A stretch of 55,750 bases of DNA from an uncultured Tropicimonas sp. (GCA_947495685.1 CANLZY010000032.1:1-55750); one strand, 5' to 3'; positions 8,405 through 18,210 are shown, counted from the stretch's first letter. A program made the numbers and translations. Notes: generated by a model not told the origin, from the letters alone.

Positions 8405-10865
8405 CTGTGCCGTCCTTTCCGAGAGCGGCGCAGAGCGCCGCGATGTCCAACGGCTTGGGCAAGGTCACCAGCGCCGAACCATATCGCCCATCGAGGGGCG
8501 TTTTCTCCGGGAGCCGCCCGGAAACGATGGCGACCGCGCGCGCCGCGCCGGATGACAGCGCCGCAGAGGCAATGCGCCACCCGTCCGGAGAGCCGCCAAG
8601 AGACAGATCGGAGATCACCAGGTCGAAAGAGTGCTCCTCAAGGCAGGCGAGAGCGCCCGTTGCTGTGGTTGCTTCGACAACCTCGTTGGCGTGATCGTTC
8701 AGAATGGTCCGGGCCGCCGAGAGGTCATCGGGGTTGTCCTCCACAAGCAGGACGCGCCCCCAATGTGGCGTCGGCGGGGTGATGGCCCTGGCCCGGGGCA
8801 GGATCATGCGCACGGACGTGCCCTCCTCGGGCGCGGAAAGAATCCGGACCTCGCCACCCGATTGGCTGATGAAGCCGTAGACCATGGCAAAGCCGAGGCC
8901 GGTGCCGGTGCCATCGGCGCGCGCGCTGTAGAATGGCTCCATCGCGTGCTCGACGGTTTCGGCGTTCATCCCGCACCCGGTATCGGTAACCTCGATCACC
9001 GCGCGGTCGCCCTCGGCGGCGACCGAAATCGTGATTGCGCCCGCACCATCTATCGCCTGGGCAGCGTTGAGGCAGAGATTGAGCAAGGCACTCTCCAGTT
9101 GCCCCGGATCGACGCGCACGTTGATCGGCTCGGAGGCGACCCTTGTCTCCAGCACGATCTCATCGCGAAGCGCCAGCGCCACCAGATCGGCCATGCCCTC
9201 GACCAGCCCGTTGATCTCTACCACCTCGGGCACCAGCTTCTGTCGACGCGCAAAGGCCAGCAACCGTTGAACCAGCGAAGTGCCGATCTCGGCGGCGTTG
9301 GCGATCGAGCCGACCAACTCGCGTTGCACGTCGGGCGAGGCCCGTTCCATCAGGTGCAGGCTGCCGTTGATGGTCGAGAGTATATTGCCGAAATCGTGCG
9401 CCACCTCGCCCGTCACCTTGCCCAGGGCCTCTATCCGGCGAGCCTGTTGCATTCGGTCATCGACCTGGCGTTGTTCGGTTATGTCGGCAATCAGCACCAC
9501 GGCGCCGCCGCCGGGCAACGGGCTTTCACGGCGCAGGGCGTAGTGACCGTCAGCCGTGGAGAGCATGTGGTTCCCGGTCGGGCCCGGGGTTTCCGCCCAA
9601 CCACCCCGGGAAACGAGATCGTCGAGGCGGTCGCGTTTGCTGTCCTGTGCCGGGTCGATCCGAAGCACCTGCGCGAGGCGGTCATTCCGGGCGATGATTG
9701 CGCCGGTGTCCGACAGGATCGCCACGCCGTCGGTGATGCTGCTCATCATCTTCTCGAAGAGCGCGTTGCGCTCGGCAAGACGACGGTTGGACCGGTCCAG
9801 ACGGATCGCATTGGCCCGAAAGGTTCGAAAGGCGTGGAACAGCTTGCCGATCTCGTCGCCGGCCCCCTCCCCGCGCGGAAGCCGCAAGGCACGGTCGCCG
9901 GCAGCCAGGCGCATCATCGCATCCGAAACGGCGCGCAGGTTCCCGGTCACGTAGCCGGAGACATAGAGCGCGGCCGAGAGCGCAAGCGCTGCGGAGGCGA
10001 ACACGGCGACGACGATCGTGCTCTTTCTCAACGCGATGGCGCTGATGGTCTCGGCCCGCTCGACGGCGATTGCAGCCTGCGCATCGGCCGTCACCGCCTC
10101 GGCATGGGCGATCACGGCGGCTGCACCGCGCCGCACCCGAACCAGCGCGCCCTGCGCGCCGATCTGGTTGGCAAGTTCCAGCCGTCGCAGTTCGAACAGC
10201 CCCGCACGTCCTTCCGCAATAACGGCAAGATCCGCCAGATCGCCGTGGCCCTCGCGCAGACCGTCGCTGTTGGCGATGCGTCGCAAGAGATGGTAGGCGC
10301 GTTGGAATTCACCGACCCCAATCAGGTTCTCGGCGCGCCCTGCGCCAAGCAACGCGGCGGCAAGCCGCTGCAGTGTGAACCAGTGCTCCCGCTCTGCGAG
10401 CGGGGTATCGGTACCGGCGGCCAGCAGGGCAAACCGGCGTTCCGCCTTGGCCAATGCGGCGTTGCTGCGCAGGGTCTGGTCGTGATAGCCGGCGCGGGCC
10501 TGCATGTGCTCGACCATCTCGACCGTCGCAGCGCGCATGTCCGCGAGCGTGGCGACCAGGGCATCCCCCTGGGGCAGCCCGATCACGATCTCGTCGATCG
10601 CGGCGACGGTCACCGCGCCCTCCTGGGCGATGCGAAAGGGACTGTCGAGGAGCAGAAGGTACGGAGCCCGGGTGGCGATTCCAGCGGCCTGGCGCGAGAG
10701 GGTCATGGCCGCGTCGACCGCAGCCAGCGTATCGCCGTGCAACCGGTTCACCCGGGCCGTGGTACGCTCGAGCGCAGCCCATGCAATCGCACCGACAAGG
10801 AAGGTGGCAAGCGTAAGAGCCGCCAACGCGAACAGCAGCCGCGCCCGCACCGAGATCCGTTTCAT
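8391..10865 (-). CDS. Hybrid sensor histidine kinase (TorS-like layout)
   Basis: An 824-residue inner-membrane protein. Transmembrane segments lie at about 10-32 and 283-304 and enclose a roughly 250-residue helical periplasmic sensor. Then follow HAMP (about 305-355), PAS (about 370-465), HisKA with the phospho-His in GEVAHDFGNI (about 490), HATPase with an N box LLNLCLNAAQAI and G boxes DTGCGM and GTGTGLGF, and a C-terminal receiver from about 703 with VEDNPDD, the phospho-acceptor Asp in ISDLSLGG and the conserved Lys in LPKPLD. Its start overlaps the response-regulator stop by four bases (ATGA) and its end overlaps the HAD gene. The signal is unknown; the divergent importer is the likely target. 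Confidence 0.9.
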   Translation of the reverse strand: MKRISVRARLLFALAALTLATFLVGAIAWAALERTTARVNRLHGDTLAAVDAAMTLSRQAAGIATRAPYLLLLDSPFRIAQEGAVTVAAIDEIVIGLPQGDALVATLADMRAATVEMVEHMQARAGYHDQTLRSNAALAKAERRFALLAAGTDTPLAEREHWFTLQRLAAALLGAGRAENLIGVGEFQRAYHLLRRIANSDGLREGHGDLADLAVIAEGRAGLFELRRLELANQIGAQGALVRVRRGAAAVIAHAEAVTADAQAAIAVERAETISAIALRKSTIVVAVFASAALALSAALYVSGYVTGNLRAVSDAMMRLAAGDRALRLPRGEGAGDEIGKLFHAFRTFRANAIRLDRSNRRLAERNALFEKMMSSITDGVAILSDTGAIIARNDRLAQVLRIDPAQDSKRDRLDDLVSRGGWAETPGPTGNHMLSTADGHYALRRESPLPGGGAVVLIADITEQRQVDDRMQQARRIEALGKVTGEVAHDFGNILSTINGSLHLMERASPDVQRELVGSIANAAEIGTSLVQRLLAFARRQKLVPEVVEINGLVEGMADLVALALRDEIVLETRVASEPINVRVDPGQLESALLNLCLNAAQAIDGAGAITISVAAEGDRAVIEVTDTGCGMNAETVEHAMEPFYSARADGTGTGLGFAMVYGFISQSGGEVRILSAPEEGTSVRMILPRARAITPPTPHWGRVLLVEDNPDDLSAARTILNDHANEVVEATTATGALACLEEHSFDLVISDLSLGGSPDGWRIASAALSSGAARAVAIVSGRLPEKTPLDGRYGSALVTLPKPLDIAALCAALGKDGTDDGA

Positions 10866-11593
10866 CGCATTGGCCCGGTGATGAAGATGTAGCCCTGGCC
10901 GCGTCGTGTCTGCAGGTGAACGGGCTTGGAGGGCACGGGCTCGATCTTGCGCCGCAACCTCAGGATCAGCACATCGATCGTGCGGTCCCCGTAGTGGCTG
11001 AGATCGGCGCCGAGTTCGGCCATGAGTTCGGGGCGCGGGATCACCCTGCCCGGATTGAGCACGAGATATTCGAGCAGCCGGTACTCCGCGTTCGTCAGCG
11101 CCACCTCGGCACCCTCGGCCCCGACCAGCTCACGCCGCTCGAGATCCAGCTTGAGCGCTCCGAATGCGACGAGGCGTCCCGTGTCCCGGTCGGTGTCGAT
11201 CATGTCCGGATGCCCCGCGCGCCGCAGGACAGCCCGGATGCGGGCAATCAACTCGCGCGGATTGAACGGTTTCATCATGTAGTCGTCAGCCCCGGTTTCC
11301 AACCCTTCGATCCGGTCCGTCTCGTCGCCGCGACCAGTGAGCATGACGATCGGAAGCCCGTGACGGCGGCGCAGGGCCAGCGCAAGTTCAAGCCCGTTCT
11401 CGTTGGCAAGCCTCAGGTCGATCAACGCAAGGTCGACTCCGGGCTCCGGTCCGAGTGCGTGAAATCCGGCGCCGTCCGCCAGCGGGATCGCGTCGAACCC
11501 GCTTTCGGACAGCAGGGCTGCGACGGTGCGTCGAAGGTTGGCGTCATCATCGATCACCGCGACCACGGGTCGTGTGACTTGGGGGTCCTCCAT
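10862..11593 (-). CDS. OmpR/PhoB-family response regulator
   Basis: A 243-residue regulator. The receiver (about residues 8-122) shows DDDANLRR, the phospho-acceptor Asp in LALIDLRLAN, Thr in VMLTGRG and Lys in MMKPFNPREL. The C-terminal winged helix has the usual RRELVGAEGAEVALTNAEYR start and YGDRTIDVLILRLRRKIE recognition region. The start is ATG 11593, preceded by AGGAGGAG. The open frame continues 44 codons upstream, but without a better start. It heads the regulator-kinase-phosphatase operon and faces the ABC importer, so it probably activates the divergent genes. Confidence 0.9.
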   Translation of the reverse strand: MEDPQVTRPVVAVIDDDANLRRTVAALLSESGFDAIPLADGAGFHALGPEPGVDLALIDLRLANENGLELALALRRRHGLPIVMLTGRGDETDRIEGLETGADDYMMKPFNPRELIARIRAVLRRAGHPDMIDTDRDTGRLVAFGALKLDLERRELVGAEGAEVALTNAEYRLLEYLVLNPGRVIPRPELMAELGADLSHYGDRTIDVLILRLRRKIEPVPSKPVHLQTRRGQGYIFITGPMR

Positions 11594-11815
11594 CGTGGCC
11601 ACGCTCCTCCTGTGCGTTCGACGATCCAGTCGCGACCATGCGCCCGCAAGAGGGTCATCGTCATCCCTTCGAAGCCGATTTGTAACATTGTTCATCAAAA
11701 AGGCGCCTGCGTGCCCTGTCGGCAACGCTCATATTGCTCGATTGGCGAGAAACTTGATGCAAGACTGCCTTTGACCGCGCGGTGGAGGATCGCACGGGAA
11801 GTCTGGGAGGACTCT
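11594..11815. promoter_or_regulatory. Divergent promoter region with a candidate operator
   Basis: This 222-base interval must hold promoters for both the regulator operon and the importer. At 11681-11694 TGTAACATTGTTCA is an imperfect inverted repeat (TG-AAC / GTT-CA half-sites) in an otherwise GC-rich region, which makes it a candidate regulator site. No convincing -35/-10 pair stands out. Confidence 0.3.
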
Positions 11816-12847
11816 ATGAACAAGACATTCACACTCGGCGCTGTGGTGCTGACCGCCGGCCTTGGTACGTCTGCTGCAATGGCCGAGACGCTCAACGTGG
11901 TCTGCTCGAACGAGCAGTCCTGGTGTGATCTGATGGCACAGAACTTCGAGATCGACACCGGCGTCGACGTGGCCATCGTTCGAAAGTCGACCGGCGAAAC
12001 GCTCGCGCAGATCCGCGCCGAGGCCGGCAACCCGAAAGTCGATGTCTGGTGGGGTGGCACGGGTGACCCGCACTTGATTGCCGCGTCCGAAGACCTGACT
12101 GTTCCGTCGGGGGTGGACGTGTCCGGGCAGCTCGGCTGGTCGCAGAGCATGACCGAGATGTCGGGCGGCAAGGCCGTCGGCGTGCACGTCGGTCTCCTCG
12201 GCCTCATCTACAACATCGATATCATGGCCGAAAAGGGCCTCGAGCCGCCTGCCTGCTGGCGGGACCTTGCCAAGCCCGAATACGAGGGTGAAATCCAGGT
12301 GGCGAACCCGAAGTCGTCGGGCACCGCCTATACCGAGCTTGCCACGCTGGTGCAGCTGTTTGGAGAGGACGAAGGCTTCAAGCTTCTCGCCGAGATCGGC
12401 AAGAACGTGAACCAGTACACCAAGTCGGGCTCCGCGCCGGGCAAGGCCACCGCGCGCGGTGAGAATACCATCGGCATCGGCTTCATGCACGACATGGTAA
12501 ACCTCAAGAAGCAGGGCTTCCCGGTCGAGATCGTCTCGCCGTGCGAAGGTACCGGTTACGAAGTCGGTGCAGTGTCGATCATCAACGGCACCCCCAACAT
12601 GGAAGCGGCCAAGAAATGGGTCGAGTACGTGATTTCGGCGCCGGCGCAATCGGCCGGTCTTGAGGTTGGCGTGTACAACATCCCGTCAAATCCCGACGCC
12701 GTCACGGATCCGGATGCCCCGGAAATGGCTGCTGTGAAACTCATCGACTACGATTTCGCCACCTACGGCGCTTCCGACACCCGCGCGCGTCTGCTGGATC
12801 GCTGGGAAACGGATGTTAAAGGTGCAGGCGGCGTCGTCCAGGAGTGA
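11816..12847 (+). CDS. afuA: AfuA-like periplasmic substrate-binding protein of an ABC importer
   Basis: A 343-residue protein with a Sec signal peptide (cleavage at AMA|ETLNV). It belongs to the family usually labelled ferric-iron binding. Several blocks, however, match what I recall of Actinobacillus AfuA, a hexose-phosphate binder: NPKSSGTAYTELATLVQLFG, QYTKSGSAPGKATARG, GIGFMHD, PCEGTGYEVG and KLIDYDFATYGASDTR. The paired Tyr ligands of iron-binding FbpA proteins are not evident in the C-terminal half. The start ATG 11816 follows GGGAGG. It is followed by a large permease and an ATPase, and it faces a two-component system operon that also encodes a sugar-phosphatase-like HAD protein. The sugar-phosphate assignment is inference from memory of family sequences. 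Confidence 0.8.
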   Translation: MNKTFTLGAVVLTAGLGTSAAMAETLNVVCSNEQSWCDLMAQNFEIDTGVDVAIVRKSTGETLAQIRAEAGNPKVDVWWGGTGDPHLIAASEDLTVPSGVDVSGQLGWSQSMTEMSGGKAVGVHVGLLGLIYNIDIMAEKGLEPPACWRDLAKPEYEGEIQVANPKSSGTAYTELATLVQLFGEDEGFKLLAEIGKNVNQYTKSGSAPGKATARGENTIGIGFMHDMVNLKKQGFPVEIVSPCEGTGYEVGAVSIINGTPNMEAAKKWVEYVISAPAQSAGLEVGVYNIPSNPDAVTDPDAPEMAAVKLIDYDFATYGASDTRARLLDRWETDVKGAGGVVQE

Positions 12848-12914
12848 TCTTCCAGAAAGCATCAAGTGACCGGCCCCGCCATGTGCGGGGCTGGCTCTAT
12901 TGGGGAGAGGTTGC

Positions 12915-15059
12915 ATGAGACGCGTTGCGGTGTTCTGGCTCGTGGTGGGCGTTATCGGCTGGGCCCTGATACCGTGGTACCTGACAGACGGCGGGTTCTG
13001 GCGATTTGGCTGGCTCACCGACATGTCGGGCACGAACGCATCGGCGCTCGGTGCGGCCCTGAATGGCAAGCCCTGGCTCTGGCTACCGGCCCTTGGCTTC
13101 GCCGGTGCCGCCCTCTCGCTGGGGTTTGCGCGCACCCAGATTGCCACGGCGCGCGGACTCGTCACCTCCGGCATTGTCGGGCTTGCCCTGCTGATGGCGC
13201 AGGCGCTCCTGATCGGCACCCGCTTCGGGATTTGGGACGCCGACAACCCGGGCATCGGGGCCGGAGCCTTCGTCACGGCCGCTGCCCTCCTGTTCATTTC
13301 CACGACCGGAATATCTGGCCTTGGCAAGGGACGGGGCGACGCTTTTGTTACCGGGCTCGTGGGCGCCATCATCGCGCTCGTGGCGATCTTCGTGTTCTTC
13401 CCACTCACGTTCATTCTTGTGCGGGCCTTCGAGCTGAAGGGCGGCGCGGGCCTCGGAGTCAGCGAGTTCCTGCCGCGGTTCTTCTCATCCTCCGTCTGGG
13501 GTGTCGGGTGCCTCACCGGCAACGGCAGTTGCGGCCCCGCCGTAAACTCTTTCCTGCTCGGTCTGTCGACTGCCGCTGGCACCACCTTCATGGGGCTGAT
13601 GTTCGCATTGATCTTCACCCGGACCGATTTCAAGGCAAAGAAGCTCCTGCGGGTCCTCACGGTGCTGCCGATCATCACCCCGCCGTTTGTCATCGGTCTT
13701 GCACTGATCCTTCTGTTCGGCCGTGCCGGCACCATCACCGAATTCTTCTACTGGGCCTTCGACTGGGAAAAGACCCGTTGGCTCTATGGTTTTCACGGCG
13801 TCTGGCTGGCCCAGATGCTCTCGTTCACCCCCATCGCCTTCCTCGTGCTCATTGGCGTGGTGGAGGGGGTGAGCCCGTCGATGGAGGAAGCCAGCCAGAC
13901 GCTCGATGCCAACCGTTGGCAGACCTTCCGGCTGGTCTCGTTTCCGCTGATGCGCCCCGGTCTCGCAAATGCCTTTCTGCTCGGCTTCATCGAGTCGATC
14001 GCCGACTTCGGCAACCCGCTGGTGCTGGGCGGCAATTTCAACGTGCTGTCGACCGAGATCTATTTCGCAATTGTCGGCACCATCGCCGACCCGGCGCAGG
14101 CCGCGATCCTGTCCATCACGCTCCTGACCTTTACCCTCTCGGCCTTCCTCGCGCAGCGGTTCTGGGTGGGCAAGAAAAACTACGCGACGGTCACCGGCAA
14201 GGCCGATTCCGGCCGCCATGCCGCGCTGAACCCGGCCCTGCGGTGGACAGCCTATCTCGTGGCGCTGCCCTGGGCCTTCTTCACCATGGTGCTCTACGCG
14301 TTGATCATCTTCGGCTCCTTCGTGAAGCTCTGGGGCTATGATCACACCTTCACCTTCGAGCACTACCTGCGTGGCTTCAAGATCGTGGTCCGCAACGGGG
14401 TCCATTTCACCGGGGCGGCATGGGACAGCTATTTCACGACGCTCACGATCTCGGCCATTGCGGCGCCGCTCACGGCTGCCGTGGGGCTTGCCACCGCCTA
14501 TCTGCTCGTACGTCAGAAGTTCACCGGCAAGAACGCCTTCGAGTTCTCGACGATGCTCTCCTTCGCGATCCCGGGCACCGTGATCGGCGTCGCCTATATC
14601 ATGGCGTTCAACTTCCCACCGATCGAGCTTACCGGCACGGGGCTCATCCTCATCATCGTGTTCATCTTCCGCAACATGCCGGTGGGCGTGCGCGGGGGTA
14701 TCGCCGCGATGAGCCAGCTCGACAGTTCGCTCGACGAGGCTTCGATCATGCTCGGCGCAAACTCCGCGACAACGCTGCGCCGGGTGATCCTGCCGCTGAT
14801 GGGCCCCGCAATCCTTGCGGCGCTGACCTACAGTTTCGTGCGGGCGATCACCTCCGTCTCGGCCGTGATCTTCCTCGTCTCCGCCCGTCACAACATGGCC
14901 ACCAGCTTCATCGTCGGCCGGGTGGAAAACGGTGAATACGGCATCGCCATCGCCTATGCCTCGGTGCTGATCGTCACGATGCTCACCGTCATTGTCGCCA
15001 TGCAACTCGTGATCGGTCGGCGCACCCTGCGCCGCGCCGACCGCGTCGAAGCCCACTAG
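12915..15059 (+). CDS. afuB: ABC importer permease with two fused transmembrane domains
   Basis: A 714-residue inner-membrane protein with two MetI-type permease domains. Each carries an EAA loop contacting the ATPase: EASQTLDANRWQTFRLVSFP in the first half and EASIMLGANSATTLRRVILP in the second. It begins with about four extra membrane segments. The length fits the roughly 690-residue AfuB permease better than the roughly 500-550-residue FbpB type. The start ATG 12915 is preceded by GGGGAGAGG; a TTG five codons upstream is less likely. It is co-transcribed with the binding protein (67 bases upstream) and the ATPase (9 bases downstream). Confidence 0.88.
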   Translation: MRRVAVFWLVVGVIGWALIPWYLTDGGFWRFGWLTDMSGTNASALGAALNGKPWLWLPALGFAGAALSLGFARTQIATARGLVTSGIVGLALLMAQALLIGTRFGIWDADNPGIGAGAFVTAAALLFISTTGISGLGKGRGDAFVTGLVGAIIALVAIFVFFPLTFILVRAFELKGGAGLGVSEFLPRFFSSSVWGVGCLTGNGSCGPAVNSFLLGLSTAAGTTFMGLMFALIFTRTDFKAKKLLRVLTVLPIITPPFVIGLALILLFGRAGTITEFFYWAFDWEKTRWLYGFHGVWLAQMLSFTPIAFLVLIGVVEGVSPSMEEASQTLDANRWQTFRLVSFPLMRPGLANAFLLGFIESIADFGNPLVLGGNFNVLSTEIYFAIVGTIADPAQAAILSITLLTFTLSAFLAQRFWVGKKNYATVTGKADSGRHAALNPALRWTAYLVALPWAFFTMVLYALIIFGSFVKLWGYDHTFTFEHYLRGFKIVVRNGVHFTGAAWDSYFTTLTISAIAAPLTAAVGLATAYLLVRQKFTGKNAFEFSTMLSFAIPGTVIGVAYIMAFNFPPIELTGTGLILIIVFIFRNMPVGVRGGIAAMSQLDSSLDEASIMLGANSATTLRRVILPLMGPAILAALTYSFVRAITSVSAVIFLVSARHNMATSFIVGRVENGEYGIAIAYASVLIVTMLTVIVAMQLVIGRRTLRRADRVEAH

Positions 15060-15068
15060 GAGAGCCCC

Positions 15069-16121
15069 ATGAACAAGGGATCCGTCCGTTTTGAAGGCGT
15101 CACGAAGCATTTCGGCGACGTCGTCGCCCTGAAGCCGCTCGATCTCGATATCGCGCCCGGCACACTGGTCACGCTTCTCGGCCCATCGGGGTGCGGAAAA
15201 ACCACCACGCTGCGGCTTGTTGCCGGGCTGGAACCTCCCACTTCCGGGCGCATCTTCATTGGCGATGATGATGTCACCCACCTGTCGGCAACCTATCGCA
15301 AGGTGTCGATGGTGTTTCAGTCCTACGCGCTGTTTCCCCATATGACGGTGGCGGAAAATGTCGGTTATGGCCTGACGGTCAAACGCGTGGCCAAGAGCGA
15401 GGTGCGCGCTCGGGTCGAGGACGGCCTCGGAATGGTCGGGCTCCAGGGGTTCGGCGACCGTCTGCCGTCGGAACTGTCGGGCGGCCAGCAACAGCGTGTG
15501 GCGGTGGCACGCGCCATCGTTCTGGAACCCGAGGTGCTGCTGCTGGACGAGCCGCTGTCCAACCTCGACGCCAAGCTGCGCCGACATGTGCGTGAAGAGA
15601 TCCGCGAGATCCAGCAGCGGCTGAGTCTCACCGCGATTTACGTCACCCATGATCAGGAAGAGGCCATGGCCGTCTCCGATCGGATCATCGTGATGAAGAA
15701 CGCCGAAATCGCCCAGGAAGGTGCGCCGGCCGACTTGTACGAGCGCCCGAATTCGGCCTTCATCGCCGATTTCATCGGGGACGCGAACCTTCTGGAGGTC
15801 GAGGTGGCCCGTGCTGGCGACACCGTCGATATCGTGCTCAACGGTCGCCGCGTGACGCTGCCCACCGCGTTTGCCTCCACCGGCCAGGCCAACCTCGTGC
15901 TCCGTCCGCACCAGTTGCGCCTGACCCGCGAAGCCATGGCCGACACCCTGCCCGCCGAAGTGAGCTACGCGGCCTATCTCGGCAACCAGATGCAATACAC
16001 GCTCAGCACCGCACTGGGTGAGATCTTTGCCGTCAACGTGCCCGACGCCACCCCGTTCCGCAAAGGTGACACGGTGCATGTGGGGTTCGACGCGGCAGCC
16101 GCCCGTCTTGTCTCGATGTGA
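15069..16121 (+). CDS. afuC: ABC importer ATP-binding protein
   Basis: A 350-residue ATPase. Walker A is GPSGCGKTT, the Q loop is MVFQSYALFPHMTV, the signature is LSGGQQQR, Walker B is LLLDEPLSNLDAK and the switch His is in YVTHDQEEA. About 110 C-terminal residues form a TOBE-type regulatory domain (ANLVLRPHQLRL), as in polyamine, iron and sugar-phosphate importers. The start ATG lies nine bases after the permease stop with an AGGAG site between them. It should energise the permease at the cytoplasmic face. No terminator is obvious after it. Confidence 0.92.
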   Translation: MNKGSVRFEGVTKHFGDVVALKPLDLDIAPGTLVTLLGPSGCGKTTTLRLVAGLEPPTSGRIFIGDDDVTHLSATYRKVSMVFQSYALFPHMTVAENVGYGLTVKRVAKSEVRARVEDGLGMVGLQGFGDRLPSELSGGQQQRVAVARAIVLEPEVLLLDEPLSNLDAKLRRHVREEIREIQQRLSLTAIYVTHDQEEAMAVSDRIIVMKNAEIAQEGAPADLYERPNSAFIADFIGDANLLEVEVARAGDTVDIVLNGRRVTLPTAFASTGQANLVLRPHQLRLTREAMADTLPAEVSYAAYLGNQMQYTLSTALGEIFAVNVPDATPFRKGDTVHVGFDAAAARLVSM

Positions 16122-16186
16122 CGGCGTCAGGCCGACGCGCGGCTTGCGCCACGTTCAATGACGCGACCGCGTCGGCTGCCAACCTA

Positions 16187-16540
16187 TCAGGGGTCAGAAC
16201 GAACCCTTTTGCGACCCAGATACGCAAGTCTCGCGCCGCGTCGGTTCGCTTTAGCCCGCGGATCGAGCGGCATTTCCTGGCAGGTCCGGAGCGCACCGCG
16301 AACACACTTCGAAGTCCCTGATGTCAGAAATTGCATCAGCAGCCCCGGGTCACTCGAATGTTGTCCCTTGACGCTGGCGAACGGCGCCATCCGTTCCCGA
16401 AAATCCCCGACGGCGAAAGACCGGTCGATGGCCCGAAGCTGAGGGTCTTCGGGAACCAGCCCGTCGACGGAAACGTCCGAGAACAGCGCTTCTTGCGCAC
16501 CCTGCCCCGGTACATCAACGAAATGCAGCCCACGCTCTAG
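16187..16540 (-). pseudogene. IS1182-like transposase remnant (N-terminal part)
   Basis: The minus-strand frame reads FVDVPGQGAQEALFSDVSVD, then LVPEDPQLRAIDRSF and MAPFASVKGQHSSDPGLLMQ. This is the opening of IS1182-type transposases: the 'QE-LF' block, the 'VP-HPLR-ID' block and the 'G-PS-DP-LL' block. It has no start codon and the match fades within about 110 residues, before any catalytic DDE block. It abuts the stop codon of the FAD oxidoreductase exactly, so an insertion next to that gene followed by decay is likely. Confidence 0.7.
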
Positions 16541-17845
16541 TCAGTTCGATCCACACTCCGCCAAACGATTGATGCCCTGCTCCGTCAACGACGCGATCAA
16601 CGCGTGGATCGGGACTTCCTGCACGCTCGTTCCAAGGCGCAGCGCAAGCGCTGCGGCCGTTCCGGTCGCCTGCCCCATTGCCATGCATTGTGGCATTCCG
16701 CGAACGGAGGCGAACGCCACCGGGTCTGCTGACAAGATCCGCCCTGCAAACATCAGGTTCTTGATCCGGGACGGGAGCAATGAACGGAAGGGAATGGTAT
16801 AGAACCCCCCTGCCCCGATCGCCGCCTCGTGGGTCATGTCGGCGTCCGACCGCATCACATCATCTATGGGATTGTCACAGGCCACGATCCCGTCCGGAAA
16901 CCTGGTCGCGCGGGCAAGGTCCTCGCCTGTGAGGCGATAGAGCCCCTCCAGTTTACGCGTTTCACGCACTCCGACGGTGGGCGAGAGAATCGACATATGG
17001 GCGTTTTCGAAGCCGGGAACATCACTGCGCAGGAATTGCGCCAGTTGCAGACAACGCCGGCGGCCCTCTTGCGCCGCCTGACCCACTGCGACCGGGTCGG
17101 TGCCATCAACGCCGCGCACATGGACGGAGTTGCAGAACACCGTCCCGTCATGAAAGCCGCGCATGAGATAGAGTTTGCCCAGATCGGGATGTAATCGTCC
17201 CCGCGCAACCCCGCGTGATGCGTACTGCTGAAAATAGGGGTCCGGATCGGCGAAGGCCGCGGCCCAATCCACGCCGACCATATGAAACGAGATCGTGACG
17301 GCCATCATGTTGCCGGACGCATCGCCAAGCATGAAGGGCACTCCGGCCTTCGCCGAAATGTCCCCGTCCCCGGAGCAATCGATGACGATCCGGGAGGCAA
17401 CCACAAACGGTCCGTTCCTGTCGCAGCATGAAACGCGCTTAATCCGATTGTGTGCCATCTCCGGTTCCAGGGCCATTGCCCCCAACCTGACACGCACGTC
17501 GGCCTCTTCGAGCATCTCAAACATGGTGAGCGTCGCGATGTCGTGGTCGTAGACGATTTCCGGGCCAAAGTTCTCCAACTTGCAGGGGCGTTTTTCAGCA
17601 GCCGGCGGATCCATCGCGGCGAGGCGAAGCGTCAGTTCTTCGATCAGGCCACCGATGATCCGATCCTGCGGATAGCCTCCACCCCATGGCATGCCGGGGC
17701 AAAAGGCCATGACGCCTCCGATCTTGGTCGTCCCCTCGAGAAGCGTTACGCGCAGCCCCTGTCGCCCGGCGGCGACAGCCGCGCCAAAACCGGCCGTCCC
17801 TCCACCGATCACCAGAACATCCGTTTGCTCTTGTCGCATCCCCAT
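16541..17845 (-). CDS. FAD-dependent oxidoreductase (FAD_oxidored-type)
   Basis: A 434-residue flavoprotein. The N-terminal Rossmann motif is VLVIGGGTAGFGAAVAAGRQ with the acidic end in LLEGTTKIGG. An internal CSGDGDISAKAGVPF is the second FAD-contact block, and a C-terminal block LMFAGRILSADPVAF closes the cofactor site. Proteins of this kind are often annotated as FAD-dependent oxidoreductase or xanthan-lyase-like, with unknown substrates. The start ATG 17845 could also be two codons later (MRQEQ). It is isolated: a transporter operon lies on one side and insertion-element debris on both, so no pathway can be inferred. Confidence 0.8.
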   Translation of the reverse strand: MGMRQEQTDVLVIGGGTAGFGAAVAAGRQGLRVTLLEGTTKIGGVMAFCPGMPWGGGYPQDRIIGGLIEELTLRLAAMDPPAAEKRPCKLENFGPEIVYDHDIATLTMFEMLEEADVRVRLGAMALEPEMAHNRIKRVSCCDRNGPFVVASRIVIDCSGDGDISAKAGVPFMLGDASGNMMAVTISFHMVGVDWAAAFADPDPYFQQYASRGVARGRLHPDLGKLYLMRGFHDGTVFCNSVHVRGVDGTDPVAVGQAAQEGRRRCLQLAQFLRSDVPGFENAHMSILSPTVGVRETRKLEGLYRLTGEDLARATRFPDGIVACDNPIDDVMRSDADMTHEAAIGAGGFYTIPFRSLLPSRIKNLMFAGRILSADPVAFASVRGMPQCMAMGQATGTAAALALRLGTSVQEVPIHALIASLTEQGINRLAECGSN

Positions 17846-18210
17846 TTATTCCGCTTCCATCAGCCAAAGCTGCCGTTCGGTTCCATGCGTATCAAGGCTG
17901 ACTGCCCCGATCTGCAACGTCAAGCTGGTGGCGCCGGACCAGCGACCCAAATCGGCGATCAAGACCGGCTACATGATAAAACTGCGGCGTTCGCCACAGA
18001 GCGCGTCTTCACGGGCTCGTCGGACCGGCCACCGCTCGCCCCGACAAATACACCAAGGATCACGTCAACCGAATTGTCCACGCCGGGGGCAATCTCGAAC
18101 TCACAGCGCATGACAGCTGACCTGCTCCGCTAAGCTACTCCCCGTATTTCGAACACTGACGCAGGCTATGATTTACGGCCTGCTGATCTTAGACGAGAAG
18201 GAGATTAGAC

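Noticed and set aside
13485-16079. An 864-codon minus-strand open frame
   Set aside because: It is a shadow of the ABC permease and ATPase genes, with biased composition and no domain.
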